A stretch of DNA of 64,000 nt, taken from NCBI RefSeq assembly GCF_023062595.1, contig NZ_JALLAN010000010.1:62001-126000 (forward strand), read 5' to 3'. Shown in pieces: positions 53,334 to 61,435 of the stretch (position 1 is its first letter; every line of letters begins with the position of its first letter). Made by a program: the position numbers and the translations under genes. Origin of the DNA: Arthrobacter rhizosphaerae (lineage in GTDB: Bacteria > Actinomycetota > Actinomycetes > Actinomycetales > Micrococcaceae). The notes under the pieces were generated by a model. The model saw nothing but the letters and a program-made list of their open reading frames with translations, had not been told where the DNA came from and did no database searches.

Positions 53334-53999
53334 ATGAACATGACTTACAACTTCGGATCGTCTGCCGGTAATTTGCCTACCAGCCGCTACGTGCTGCCGC
53401 AGTTCGAAGAGCGCACCCCCTATGGCTTCAAACGCCAGGATCCGTACACCAAACTGTTCGAGGACCGCATCATCTTCCTCGGCGTCCAGGTTGATGACGC
53501 TTCTGCCGACGACGTCATGGCACAGCTGCTGGTACTCGAGTCCACCGACCCGGACCGCGACATCACGCTGTACATCAATTCGCCGGGCGGCTCCTTCACC
53601 GCCATGACGGCCATCTACGACACCATGCAGTACATCCGTCCTGAGATCCAGACGGTCTGCCTCGGCCAGGCTGCCAGTGCCGCAGCAGTTCTCCTCGCCG
53701 CAGGAACCCCGGGCAAGCGCCTCGCTCTGCCGAACGCCAGGGTCCTCATCCACCAGCCCGCCCTCTCCGGCGGACAGGGCGGCCAGGCTTCGGACCTCGA
53801 GATCCAGGCCGCGGAGGTCATGCGGATGCGCGCCTGGCTTGAGGATACGCTTGCCCACCACTCGGGCCGGACGTCCGAGCAGGTTAACAATGACATCGAG
53901 CGCGACAAGATCCTCACGGCTGAGGAGGCTATGAATTATGGCCTCATCGACCAGGTTCTCGACTCGCGCAAGATCAAGCCGCAGGCCATCACGCGGTAG
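53334..53999 (+). CDS. clpP2: ATP-dependent Clp protease proteolytic subunit 2
   Basis: This second subunit has 221 residues with triad Ser in GQAASAAAV, His in LIHQPALS and Asp in NNDIERDK. The N-terminus ([20 protein letters not shown]) is longer than in ClpP1, as usual for ClpP2 of actinobacteria. It is the second gene of the clpP1P2 operon. About 185 bases separate it from clpX, which may have its own promoter. Confidence 0.96.
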   Translation: MNMTYNFGSSAGNLPTSRYVLPQFEERTPYGFKRQDPYTKLFEDRIIFLGVQVDDASADDVMAQLLVLESTDPDRDITLYINSPGGSFTAMTAIYDTMQYIRPEIQTVCLGQAASAAAVLLAAGTPGKRLALPNARVLIHQPALSGGQGGQASDLEIQAAEVMRMRAWLEDTLAHHSGRTSEQVNNDIERDKILTAEEAMNYGLIDQVLDSRKIKPQAITR

Positions 54000-54183
54000 C
54001 AATTCCACCCGGCGCCGGTACGTTTCAGATTTTTTTGGACCGTATCGGCGTCCGGTTTCCACCCTTCAGGCCCAATGTGACCTAGAGTGGATGTTGTCAC
54101 GGCGGGGCTTGTCTCAGGCACGTCGGTGATTCCAACAACCGGTGCAGAGCTGCTTCCGCAGCAAGATACTAAGGGGTTTCCAT

Positions 54184-55473
54184 ATGGCTCGGATTGGCGA
54201 GAGCACCGATTTGCTGAAGTGTTCTTTCTGCGGAAAGAGCCAGAAGCAGGTGCGCAAGCTCATTGCCGGGCCCGGTGTCTATATCTGCGACGAATGTATT
54301 GAGCTTTGCAACGAGATCATTGAGGAAGAACTTGCGGAAGTAGCTGATCTTGGCAGCTTCGAACTCCCCAAGCCCCGCGAGATCTTCGACTTCCTGCAGG
54401 AATACGTCATTGGCCAGGAGCCGGCCAAGCGATCGCTGGCAGTGGCCGTCTACAACCACTACAAACGCATCCAGGCAGGCCACGCACCCAAGATCGGTAC
54501 TCTCGCTGAAGGTGTCCACCATGACGACGTCGAAATTTCTAAATCCAACATCCTCCTGATCGGTCCCACCGGCTGCGGTAAAACCTACCTGGCACAGACC
54601 CTTGCCCGCCGGCTCAATGTTCCGTTCGCCGTCGCGGATGCGACCGCACTGACCGAAGCCGGCTACGTTGGGGAGGACGTTGAGAACATCCTGCTGAAGC
54701 TGATCCAAGCGGCGGATTACGACGTCAAGAAGGCCGAGCAAGGCATTATCTACATTGACGAGATCGACAAGATCTCGCGGAAGAGCGAGAACCCCTCCAT
54801 CACCCGTGATGTCTCCGGTGAAGGCGTGCAGCAGGCGCTCCTGAAGATCCTGGAAGGAACTGTCGCCTCAGTTCCCCCGCAGGGCGGACGCAAGCACCCG
54901 CACCAGGAGTTCATTCAGATAGACACGACGAACGTTCTGTTCATCGTGGCCGGCGCCTTCGCGGGCCTGGAAGAAATCATCGGTTCCCGCTCCGGGCGCA
55001 AGGGCATAGGATTTGGTGCCCCGCTGAACGAGGTCAAGAACAAGGTCGATTCCTACGGCGAAGTCATGCCGGAGGATCTGTTGAAGTTCGGACTTATCCC
55101 GGAGTTCATTGGCCGGCTTCCCGTCATCACCACCGTCTCCCACCTGGACCGTTCGGCGCTGATCCAGATCCTCTCCACCCCCAAGAACGCCCTCATCAAG
55201 CAGTACCAGAAGATGTTCCAGCTGGACGGCGTGGAACTCGTGTTCGACGACGAGGCCCTGAACATCATCGCCGATCAGGCTTTGGAGCGGGGCACCGGAG
55301 CCCGCGGCCTGCGTGCCATCCTGGAGGAAGTCCTGCTTCCGGTGATGTTCGATCTCCCCAGCCGGGACGACATCGCCAGCGTTGTCATTACGGCCGACGT
55401 TGTCTCCAAGAAGGGCCAACCCACCATGATCGGCCATGACGTGGTTGCGAAACGGCGGAATAAATCCGCCTAG
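54184..55473 (+). CDS. clpX: ATP-dependent Clp protease ATPase subunit ClpX
   Basis: This AAA+ unfoldase feeds substrates to ClpP. It has 429 residues. The N-terminal zinc-binding domain has C13, C16, C35 and C38; Walker A GPTGCGKT is near 127-134; Walker B is in [10 protein letters not shown]; the sensor and pore-loop GYVGED follow the family. The ATG at 54184 has AAGGGG about 7 bases upstream. It lies downstream of clpP1P2. Confidence 0.97.
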   Translation: MARIGESTDLLKCSFCGKSQKQVRKLIAGPGVYICDECIELCNEIIEEELAEVADLGSFELPKPREIFDFLQEYVIGQEPAKRSLAVAVYNHYKRIQAGHAPKIGTLAEGVHHDDVEISKSNILLIGPTGCGKTYLAQTLARRLNVPFAVADATALTEAGYVGEDVENILLKLIQAADYDVKKAEQGIIYIDEIDKISRKSENPSITRDVSGEGVQQALLKILEGTVASVPPQGGRKHPHQEFIQIDTTNVLFIVAGAFAGLEEIIGSRSGRKGIGFGAPLNEVKNKVDSYGEVMPEDLLKFGLIPEFIGRLPVITTVSHLDRSALIQILSTPKNALIKQYQKMFQLDGVELVFDDEALNIIADQALERGTGARGLRAILEEVLLPVMFDLPSRDDIASVVITADVVSKKGQPTMIGHDVVAKRRNKSA

Positions 55474-55540
55474 GCCTTCGCTGTGCTGAGCGTGCGCCTG
55501 TATCGCGCCATGCCCTGACGCCTTTTCGAGGAGATTCACT

Positions 55541-56155
55541 GTGCCTGAAACCATTGCCAGTAAAGCCGACTTCTGGTTCGATCCCATCTGCCCCTTCGCC
55601 TGGATCACGTCCCGGTGGATCGGTGAGGTGGAGGAAGTCCGCAACATAACCACTGAATGGCACGTCATGAGCCTCGCTGTCCTGAACGAGGGCCGCGATC
55701 TCGACGCCGGCTACCGCGAACTCATAGACAAGGCATGGGGACCGGTTCGGGTCATCATTGCAGCCAGTAAGCAGCATGGGGCCCAGGTGATCAAGCCGTT
55801 GTATGACGCGATGGGCTCCCTCATCCACGACGGCGGCGAGAAGGACTACGGGCTCGTGATCGCGAAGGCCCTGGCTGATGTCGGCCTCCCTGCAGCTCTT
55901 GCTGATGCTGCCTCTTCGGATGACTTCGATTCCCAATTGCGCGCAAGCCACGAAGCCGGGATCTCCCTCGTGGGCCAGGACGTCGGCACCCCGGTTGTTG
56001 CCTTCAACGGCACCGCATTCTTTGGCCCGGTCCTGACGCGGATACCGCGGGGTGAGGAAGCGGGCCGGCTGTGGGACGCAACGGTCACCCTTGCATCGTT
56101 CCCGCATTTCTTTGAGCTCAAGCGGAGCCGGACGGAACGCCCCGAGTTCGACTGA
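55541..56155 (+). CDS. DsbA-fold mycothiol-type oxidoreductase with single active-site cysteine
   Basis: This 204-residue protein belongs to the DsbA-like family that includes mycobacterial Rv2466c, a mycothiol-dependent reductase. The active site here reads DPICPFAW, with C17 but alanine at the position of the second cysteine (Rv2466c has CPWC). It would thus depend on an external thiol such as mycothiol. GAGGAG precedes the GTG start by 8 bases. It follows clpX by 67 bases on the same strand. Substrate unknown. Confidence 0.87.
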   Translation: MPETIASKADFWFDPICPFAWITSRWIGEVEEVRNITTEWHVMSLAVLNEGRDLDAGYRELIDKAWGPVRVIIAASKQHGAQVIKPLYDAMGSLIHDGGEKDYGLVIAKALADVGLPAALADAASSDDFDSQLRASHEAGISLVGQDVGTPVVAFNGTAFFGPVLTRIPRGEEAGRLWDATVTLASFPHFFELKRSRTERPEFD

Positions 56156-56168
56156 AGCTGACCCGAGG

Positions 56169-56205
56169 GCACCGGAAAACTACCCTGTTGTAGTTCTCCC
56201 GGTGC
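56169..56205 (+). terminator. Terminator after the DsbA-like gene
   Basis: GCACCGG at 56169-56175 pairs with CCGGTGC at 56199-56205, with inner AACTAC/GTAGTT, starting 13 bases after the stop. Only a short T-containing tail (TCTTG) follows. Confidence 0.65.
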
Positions 56206-56409
56206 TCTTGCGCATCCCTGCACGCGGGACAACAATAGTTCTTACCCACTTCGAAAGAAGTGGGACGCAAGAACCAAAGATTCAGTGACATGCATCTGAC
56301 GCAGCCTTCGGCAAAGTCAGAAGCAGACTACCAGTGACGGGGTAGGAAGACCTGAAAATCTGAGGATCTTGCCAGACTGTCAAAGACGTCACCAGACAGC
56401 CGAAAAGTC

Positions 56410-56445
56410 GAAGCCCCACCAACGGCAAAACGCTGATGGGGCTTC
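56410..56445 (-). terminator. Terminator of valS
   Basis: GAAGCCCCA at 56410-56418 pairs with TGGGGCTTC at 56437-56445. Read on the minus strand it lies about 30 bases past the valS stop and is followed by GACTTTTC. Confidence 0.75.
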
Positions 56446-56476
56446 CCCTTTGCCCAAAAATGGCTCCTGGACGCTC

Positions 56477-59098
56477 CTAGGCCTTCTGCACCTCTTCAGC
56501 GGGAGCCAACTCCACGGCACTCACGGTCAATTCCCCGTTCGCGGCTTCGAGGGTGATCTCCCGGGCATTGGAGGCGGCTTTCAGGTCGCCAAGGCCGGCC
56601 CGCAGCTGCGCTGTCAGCGCCTCGGATGCAGTGATCGTTGCGGAAAGAACCTCGGTGCGCTGTTTGACCTTGGCCTCGGACTTGGCTTTGCGGATTCCAC
56701 TCAGTGCTGTGCCCACTGTTGCGAGCATGGTGGTGTCGCCATCGGTAACTTCCAGCACGGACGGCCAGGCGGCGCGGTGAACCGAACCTGAGCGCCACCA
56801 GCTCCACACTTCCTCGGTGGCGAAGGGCAGGAAGGGTGCGAACAGGCGCAGCAGCGTGTCCAGGGTGGTAGCGAGGGCGGCCAGAACCGATGCCTGTTCG
56901 GTCGGCCCGGACGCACCGTAGGCCCGGTCCTTGATGAGCTCCACGTAATCATCCGTGAACTGCCAGAAGAAGCTCTCGGTAATCTGCAGCGCTCGAGCGT
57001 AGTCGTAGTTCTCAAAAGCCTTGGTGGCCTGCTGCACCACGTCCGAAAGCTGCGCGAGCACGGCGCGGTCCAGCGGATTGGTGAGAACGGACAAGTCGCC
57101 TGAAACGACCGAGTTTTCGGTTGCGCCAAGGTTGAGGACGAACTTGGAGGCGTTCAGCAGCTTGATGGCCAGCCTGCGGCCGATCTTCATCTGCGCGATC
57201 TCGTAGGCCGTATCCGCTCCCAGCTTGGCCGACGTAGCCCAGTACCTCACGGCGTCGGAGCCGAACTCTTCCAGGATGTCGGTAGGAACCACCACATTGC
57301 CCTTGGACTTGGACATCTTCTTCCGCTCCGGGTCCAGGATCCAGCCGGAAATGGCAGCATGCTTCCAGGGCGCGGTGTTTTGCAGGGCATCGGCACGGAC
57401 GGCGGAGGAAAAGAGCCACGTCCGGATGATGTCGTGGCCCTGCGGGCGGAGATCGAACGGGAAGACCTTGGCAAAGAGTTCCTCGTCCCGGCTCCAGCCG
57501 CCCACAATTTGCGGCGTCAGGCAGGACGTCGCCCAGGTGTCAAGGATGTCTGCGTCTCCAGTGAAGCCGCCGGGAACATCGCGCTGGGCTTCTTCGTAGC
57601 CCGGTGCAGCATCGGCAGCCGGGTCCACGGGCAGCTGCTGGTCCGCAGGCAGGATCGGGGCGTCATACTCCGGGTTGCCGTCAGCATCCAGCGGGTACCA
57701 GACAGGAATCGGGACACCGAAGAAGCGCTGACGGGAAACCAGCCAGTCGCCGTTCAGCCCCGAGATCCAGTTCTCGTAACGTGAGCGCATGAAAGACGGG
57801 TGGAATTCGATCTCATGCCCGCGGGCAATAAGTCGTTCGCGGCGGTCCTCGTCCCGGCCACCGTTCCGGATGTACCACTGGCGGGAGGTCACCACTTCGA
57901 GGGGCTTGTCGCCCTTTTCGTAGAAGTTGACCGGGTGCATGATCTTCTTGGGCTCGCCGTCGAGCAGGTCGGCCTCGGAGAGGAGCTTCACTACCGATTC
58001 CTTGGCGCTGAACACCGTCTTGCCGGAGATGGCTTCAAAGGCTTCATGGCCGGCGTCGGTGGTGATCCATTCCGGTGTCTCGCCGATGATCCTGCCATCC
58101 CGGCCAACAATGGCACGGGTGGGCAGCTGGAGTTCACGCCACCAGGTGACGTCGGTCAGGTCACCAAAGGTACAGACCATGGCAATGCCTGAACCCTTGT
58201 CCGCTTTCGCGAGGGGGTGGGCCTTGACCTCCACCTTCACTCCGAACAGGGGAGAGGTGACCTTCTTGCCGAACAGCGGCTGGTATCGCTCGTCGTCGGG
58301 GTTCGCCACGAGGGCGGCACAGGCTGCCAGAAGTTCCGGACGGGTGGTCTCGATGTAGATCTTCTCGCCGTCTTCGGTGAAGAACGGGTAGCGGTAGTAT
58401 GCGCCGGCTACCTCCCGGTCCTCCAGCTCGGCCTGCGCCACAGCGGTGCGGAAAGTCACATCCCACAGGGTGGGAGCCTCCGCCATATAGGCGTCACCGG
58501 CAGTCAGGTTGGCCAGGAAGGCACGCTGTGAAACGGCGCGGGAGTTGTCGTCAATGGTCCGGTAGGTGAGGTTCCAGTCGACGGAGAGCCCCAGGGTCTG
58601 AAAGAGGTTCTCGAAGACTTTTTCGTCCTCAACCGCCAGTTCCTCGCACAGCTCGATGAAGTTCCGGCGCGAGACGACGTCGAAATCGCGCTGGTTCTTG
58701 GCTGGCACTGCCGGCGGCCGGTAATCGGCGTTATAGGGAATGGCAGGATCGCAGCGCACACCATAGAAGTTCTGTACGCGGCGCTCCGTGGGCAAGCCGT
58801 TGTCGTCCCAGCCCATGGGGTAAAAGACGTTCTTGCCGGACATCCGCTGGTAGCGTGCCAGCGCGTCTGTTTGCGTGTACGAGAACATGTGGCCCACATG
58901 AAGGGATCCTGATGCCGTGGGCGGGGGAGTGTCTATGGAATAGACCTGTTCACGCGTCGTCTGCGGATCGAACCTGTATGTGCCTTCGTTCAGCCAGCGC
59001 TGCGTGAGGGCAGATTCGAGCCCTTCCAGCGCGGGTTTGTCGGGAACGTTAATAGGGGCAGTGGTGGGCGTGTCTGTACCCTGATTTGCTTGAGCCAT
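56477..59098 (-). CDS. valS: Valine--tRNA ligase
   Basis: This class I synthetase charges tRNA-Val. It has 873 residues with the HIGH-type motif GSLHVGHMF (about residues 64-72) and KMSKS near residue 590 (RKKMSKSKGN), the editing domain between, and a C-terminal anticodon-binding region ending in an acidic tail. The ATG is at 59098. The upstream spacer of 88 bases to the divergent SDR is too short for a T-box, unlike ileS. Confidence 0.96.
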   Translation of the reverse strand: MAQANQGTDTPTTAPINVPDKPALEGLESALTQRWLNEGTYRFDPQTTREQVYSIDTPPPTASGSLHVGHMFSYTQTDALARYQRMSGKNVFYPMGWDDNGLPTERRVQNFYGVRCDPAIPYNADYRPPAVPAKNQRDFDVVSRRNFIELCEELAVEDEKVFENLFQTLGLSVDWNLTYRTIDDNSRAVSQRAFLANLTAGDAYMAEAPTLWDVTFRTAVAQAELEDREVAGAYYRYPFFTEDGEKIYIETTRPELLAACAALVANPDDERYQPLFGKKVTSPLFGVKVEVKAHPLAKADKGSGIAMVCTFGDLTDVTWWRELQLPTRAIVGRDGRIIGETPEWITTDAGHEAFEAISGKTVFSAKESVVKLLSEADLLDGEPKKIMHPVNFYEKGDKPLEVVTSRQWYIRNGGRDEDRRERLIARGHEIEFHPSFMRSRYENWISGLNGDWLVSRQRFFGVPIPVWYPLDADGNPEYDAPILPADQQLPVDPAADAAPGYEEAQRDVPGGFTGDADILDTWATSCLTPQIVGGWSRDEELFAKVFPFDLRPQGHDIIRTWLFSSAVRADALQNTAPWKHAAISGWILDPERKKMSKSKGNVVVPTDILEEFGSDAVRYWATSAKLGADTAYEIAQMKIGRRLAIKLLNASKFVLNLGATENSVVSGDLSVLTNPLDRAVLAQLSDVVQQATKAFENYDYARALQITESFFWQFTDDYVELIKDRAYGASGPTEQASVLAALATTLDTLLRLFAPFLPFATEEVWSWWRSGSVHRAAWPSVLEVTDGDTTMLATVGTALSGIRKAKSEAKVKQRTEVLSATITASEALTAQLRAGLGDLKAASNAREITLEAANGELTVSAVELAPAEEVQKA

Positions 59099-59186
59099 GG
59101 AGCAATTGTTTCATGGTCTCTTCCATGGGCCGCACGGGAGCTGGTCACACTAATCGCGGAGCGCGCAATCCCGCTAGGGTGGTGCC

Positions 59187-59951
59187 ATGACTGAGGAGAC
59201 ACCGAACAAGTCGGCAGTGGTTACCGGGGCAAGCACAGGCATAGGCGAGGCTACTGTCCGTGCGCTGCGTAAAGAGGGCTGGAACGTCTTCGCGGTGGCC
59301 CGCCGGGAGGAACGCCTGGCCACGCTGGCTGCCGAGACAGGCGCCGTCGCCATCCCGGCGGATATTACCCAGGATGCCGACGTCGCACAGCTGCTGGCTG
59401 AGGTCACCGAGGCCGGAGGTGCCGACACTCTGGTCAATATCGCCGGGGGCGCCCGCGGCACCGACAAGGTCGGCGAGGCAAAGACCGACGACTGGACCTG
59501 GATGTTCGAGGTGAATGTCCTGGGGACCATGAAACTTACCCGCGCGTTCCTGCCCATGCTTCGGGCCAACGGCAAAGGCACCGTACTGAACCTCACCTCC
59601 ACTGCCGGTCTGGTGGCCTACGAAGGCGGTGCGGGCTACAACGCAGCCAAGTTCGGCCAGCACGCCCTGACCGGGGCACTCCGGCTGGAAGAGGCAGAGC
59701 ACAACATCCGCGTCATCGAAATTGCGCCGGGGATGGTCCAAACGGAGGAATTTTCCCTCAACCGCCTCGGTGGAGACCGCACAGCCGCCGAAAATGTCTA
59801 TCAGGGCGTCGAGAACCCCCTGACAGCCGAAGACGTAGCGGACGTCGTCCGGTATGCAGTCACGGCTCCCCACCATGTGAACCTGGACCAGATCGTGATC
59901 CGGCCGGTAGCTCAGGCGGCCAATCACAAAGTAATCCGGAAGAACACCTAG
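59187..59951 (+). CDS. Short-chain dehydrogenase/reductase
   Basis: This 254-residue classical SDR has the cofactor motif VTGASTGIGEATV, the strand 3 end GADTLVNIAGG in place of NNAG, and the catalytic Ser in LTSTAGLVAYEG and YNAAK pair. The residues after strand 2 (VARREER) are basic, suggesting NADP(H). It is divergent from valS. Substrate unknown. Confidence 0.9.
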   Translation: MTEETPNKSAVVTGASTGIGEATVRALRKEGWNVFAVARREERLATLAAETGAVAIPADITQDADVAQLLAEVTEAGGADTLVNIAGGARGTDKVGEAKTDDWTWMFEVNVLGTMKLTRAFLPMLRANGKGTVLNLTSTAGLVAYEGGAGYNAAKFGQHALTGALRLEEAEHNIRVIEIAPGMVQTEEFSLNRLGGDRTAAENVYQGVENPLTAEDVADVVRYAVTAPHHVNLDQIVIRPVAQAANHKVIRKNT

Positions 59952-60023
59952 TCTCCAGGCAGGTAATCCTCCGGGACAGACCCGTCGGATCAAACCATCC
60001 GGAACAGACCGCCGAACCAGCAG

Positions 60024-61049
60024 TCAGCCGCCGGCCGGAATCCGGAGCGCGGCAACGATCGCGGCGTGATCAGACCCCGGGACGCGGTGCACCGAATATT
60101 CGGAACTTTGCACGTGGGGGCTGATCACTACGTGGTCAATCGCGATTCCGGGCAGCCGCGGACCTTCCATGGGCCAGGTGGGGAGCAGCCGGGAGCCTGT
60201 GGCCGTTCCCACATCCACCATTTTTGTATCAGCGGGGCCGCGGTCGAGCAGTTGCCTGAACTCCGAGTGGTCATAAGTGGCATTGAAGTCCCCGATCAGC
60301 AACTGGTTGCCGGAACGGTCTGCCACCCGTCCAAGCGCCCGGAGATCGCTGCGCCACTGCTCGACCCGGACATCCACCGGAGGCAGTACATGAACGTTCG
60401 TCGCCTCTAGCACGGCGCTCAGGGCTTCCTTGCGGACAGTCACTCGGACCGTGGGCATCTGGAACGGGCTGTCGGGAACCTCACCCACGGGCTGCAGGGA
60501 ATGCACCGAGTAGATGGCGCTTCCCGCTGCATCATCGGTGGGATCGCTGATCCTGTTCGGGAGTATCCTGCCTATGCCCTCGGCAGCAAGCCGGTCCTCC
60601 AAAGCCTGGCTGTGTTCCTGGATCGTCAGCAGTCCAACACTGTTCTCCCTCACCAGCCTGACAATCTCCCCGGCGTCGGCTTCTCCGTACTCCGAGTTGA
60701 TGTTCATCACTGTAAGTTCCACCGTTGGCGCGGAAGGCGCCTGCACGTGCCTGCCGGGATCCAGAGGGAACAGCCAGAACAACTGCACAGCGAACAGCCC
60801 CCCGGCGATGACCATTGCCCAGGCCTTCCTGCCCAAAACAGCCAAAACAGCGGCAGCGGCCGCGGGCAACACCAGCCATGGTGTGAAGGACAGCAACTGG
60901 ACCACCGGCGTCGGCCATTCAGCAGGAATGGCGCGGAAGACAGTCAGGACCGCCACCGGCAGACTTACCAGGATGGCTATGAACCGGGCAGCAAAGCGAA
61001 AGCCGGAAGGTGGGGCAGCCTGCTCGGCGGTAGGCACTGTCATGACCAT
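60024..61049 (-). CDS. Membrane-anchored endonuclease/exonuclease/phosphatase-fold protein
   Basis: This 341-residue protein has three N-terminal hydrophobic helices (about 20-95) followed by an exported EEP domain from about 110: MNINSEYGEAD, the catalytic Glu in LTIQEHSQA, the LLIGDFNATYDHSEF motif, and the final PGSDHAAIVA with Asp-His. The family includes DNases and phosphatases outside the membrane. Starts at 61049 or 61043 are equivalent. It lies beside the ileS T-box in the opposite orientation. Confidence 0.87.
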   Translation of the reverse strand: MVMTVPTAEQAAPPSGFRFAARFIAILVSLPVAVLTVFRAIPAEWPTPVVQLLSFTPWLVLPAAAAAVLAVLGRKAWAMVIAGGLFAVQLFWLFPLDPGRHVQAPSAPTVELTVMNINSEYGEADAGEIVRLVRENSVGLLTIQEHSQALEDRLAAEGIGRILPNRISDPTDDAAGSAIYSVHSLQPVGEVPDSPFQMPTVRVTVRKEALSAVLEATNVHVLPPVDVRVEQWRSDLRALGRVADRSGNQLLIGDFNATYDHSEFRQLLDRGPADTKMVDVGTATGSRLLPTWPMEGPRLPGIAIDHVVISPHVQSSEYSVHRVPGSDHAAIVAALRIPAGG

Positions 61050-61142
61050 GAGTCTAGAGATGACCGCGGCACCAACGCCTCATCCTTCGGAGGGATTCCG
61101 GTTAGCGGGCCCCGGGCGGGAACCGTTAGACTGGCTGCAACA

Positions 61143-61435
61143 GCTTTGACCCGGCAATCACCGGCGAGCTTCCGGAAGAACGCCCTCACCGTAGGTCATA
61201 CGCGGGGAGGGTCAGTAGAGCCGGACGGGTAAGCCCGTCACAGCAGTAATGAGCGGCCGACGCCGGTTCAGCTCCCTTACGAGGGAGTCAGACGGCGGAG
61301 GTAAGTGAGGTGGTACCGCGGTGCCGGGCTACGTTGGAAAGTATCGCAGGACAGCGAGACTGGACGACCAGCCAGGAGCCGTCCTCGCATCCTGAATGAA
61401 TCCACTTATTCACCAGCTCAACCCAGGATGTCGAA
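61143..61435 (+). promoter_or_regulatory. ileS T-box riboswitch, actinobacterial translational type
   Basis: This leader senses uncharged tRNA-Ile. The short Stem I has the isoleucine specifier ATC at 61157-61159 (context CAATCACCGGCGAGC), a Stem II-like hairpin GACGGG/CCCGTC, and the conserved T-box GAGGTGGTACCGCGGTG at 61308-61324, whose TGGT bulge (61311-61314) matches the ACCA end of tRNA-Ile. Downstream, CATCCTG (61388-61394) is complementary to CAGGATG (61424-61430), which covers the ribosome-binding site, a likely sequestrator. TAGACT at 61127-61132 is a possible -10. Confidence 0.92.

Larger units (their letters stand above)
56156..56476. other. Intergenic region with three hairpins
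   Basis: These 321 bases between the convergent DsbA-like and valS genes carry no convincing gene. They hold the terminator at 56169-56205, an 8-bp stem with GAAA loop at 56245-56264 whose role is unclear, and the valS terminator at 56410-56445. The stretch between 56275 and 56400 shows nothing I can interpret. Confidence 0.6.

Noticed and set aside
60501..61232. Plus-strand frame crossing the endonuclease gene and entering the T-box
   Set aside because: It is antisense to the EEP-fold gene, and its end lies in the structured T-box leader.
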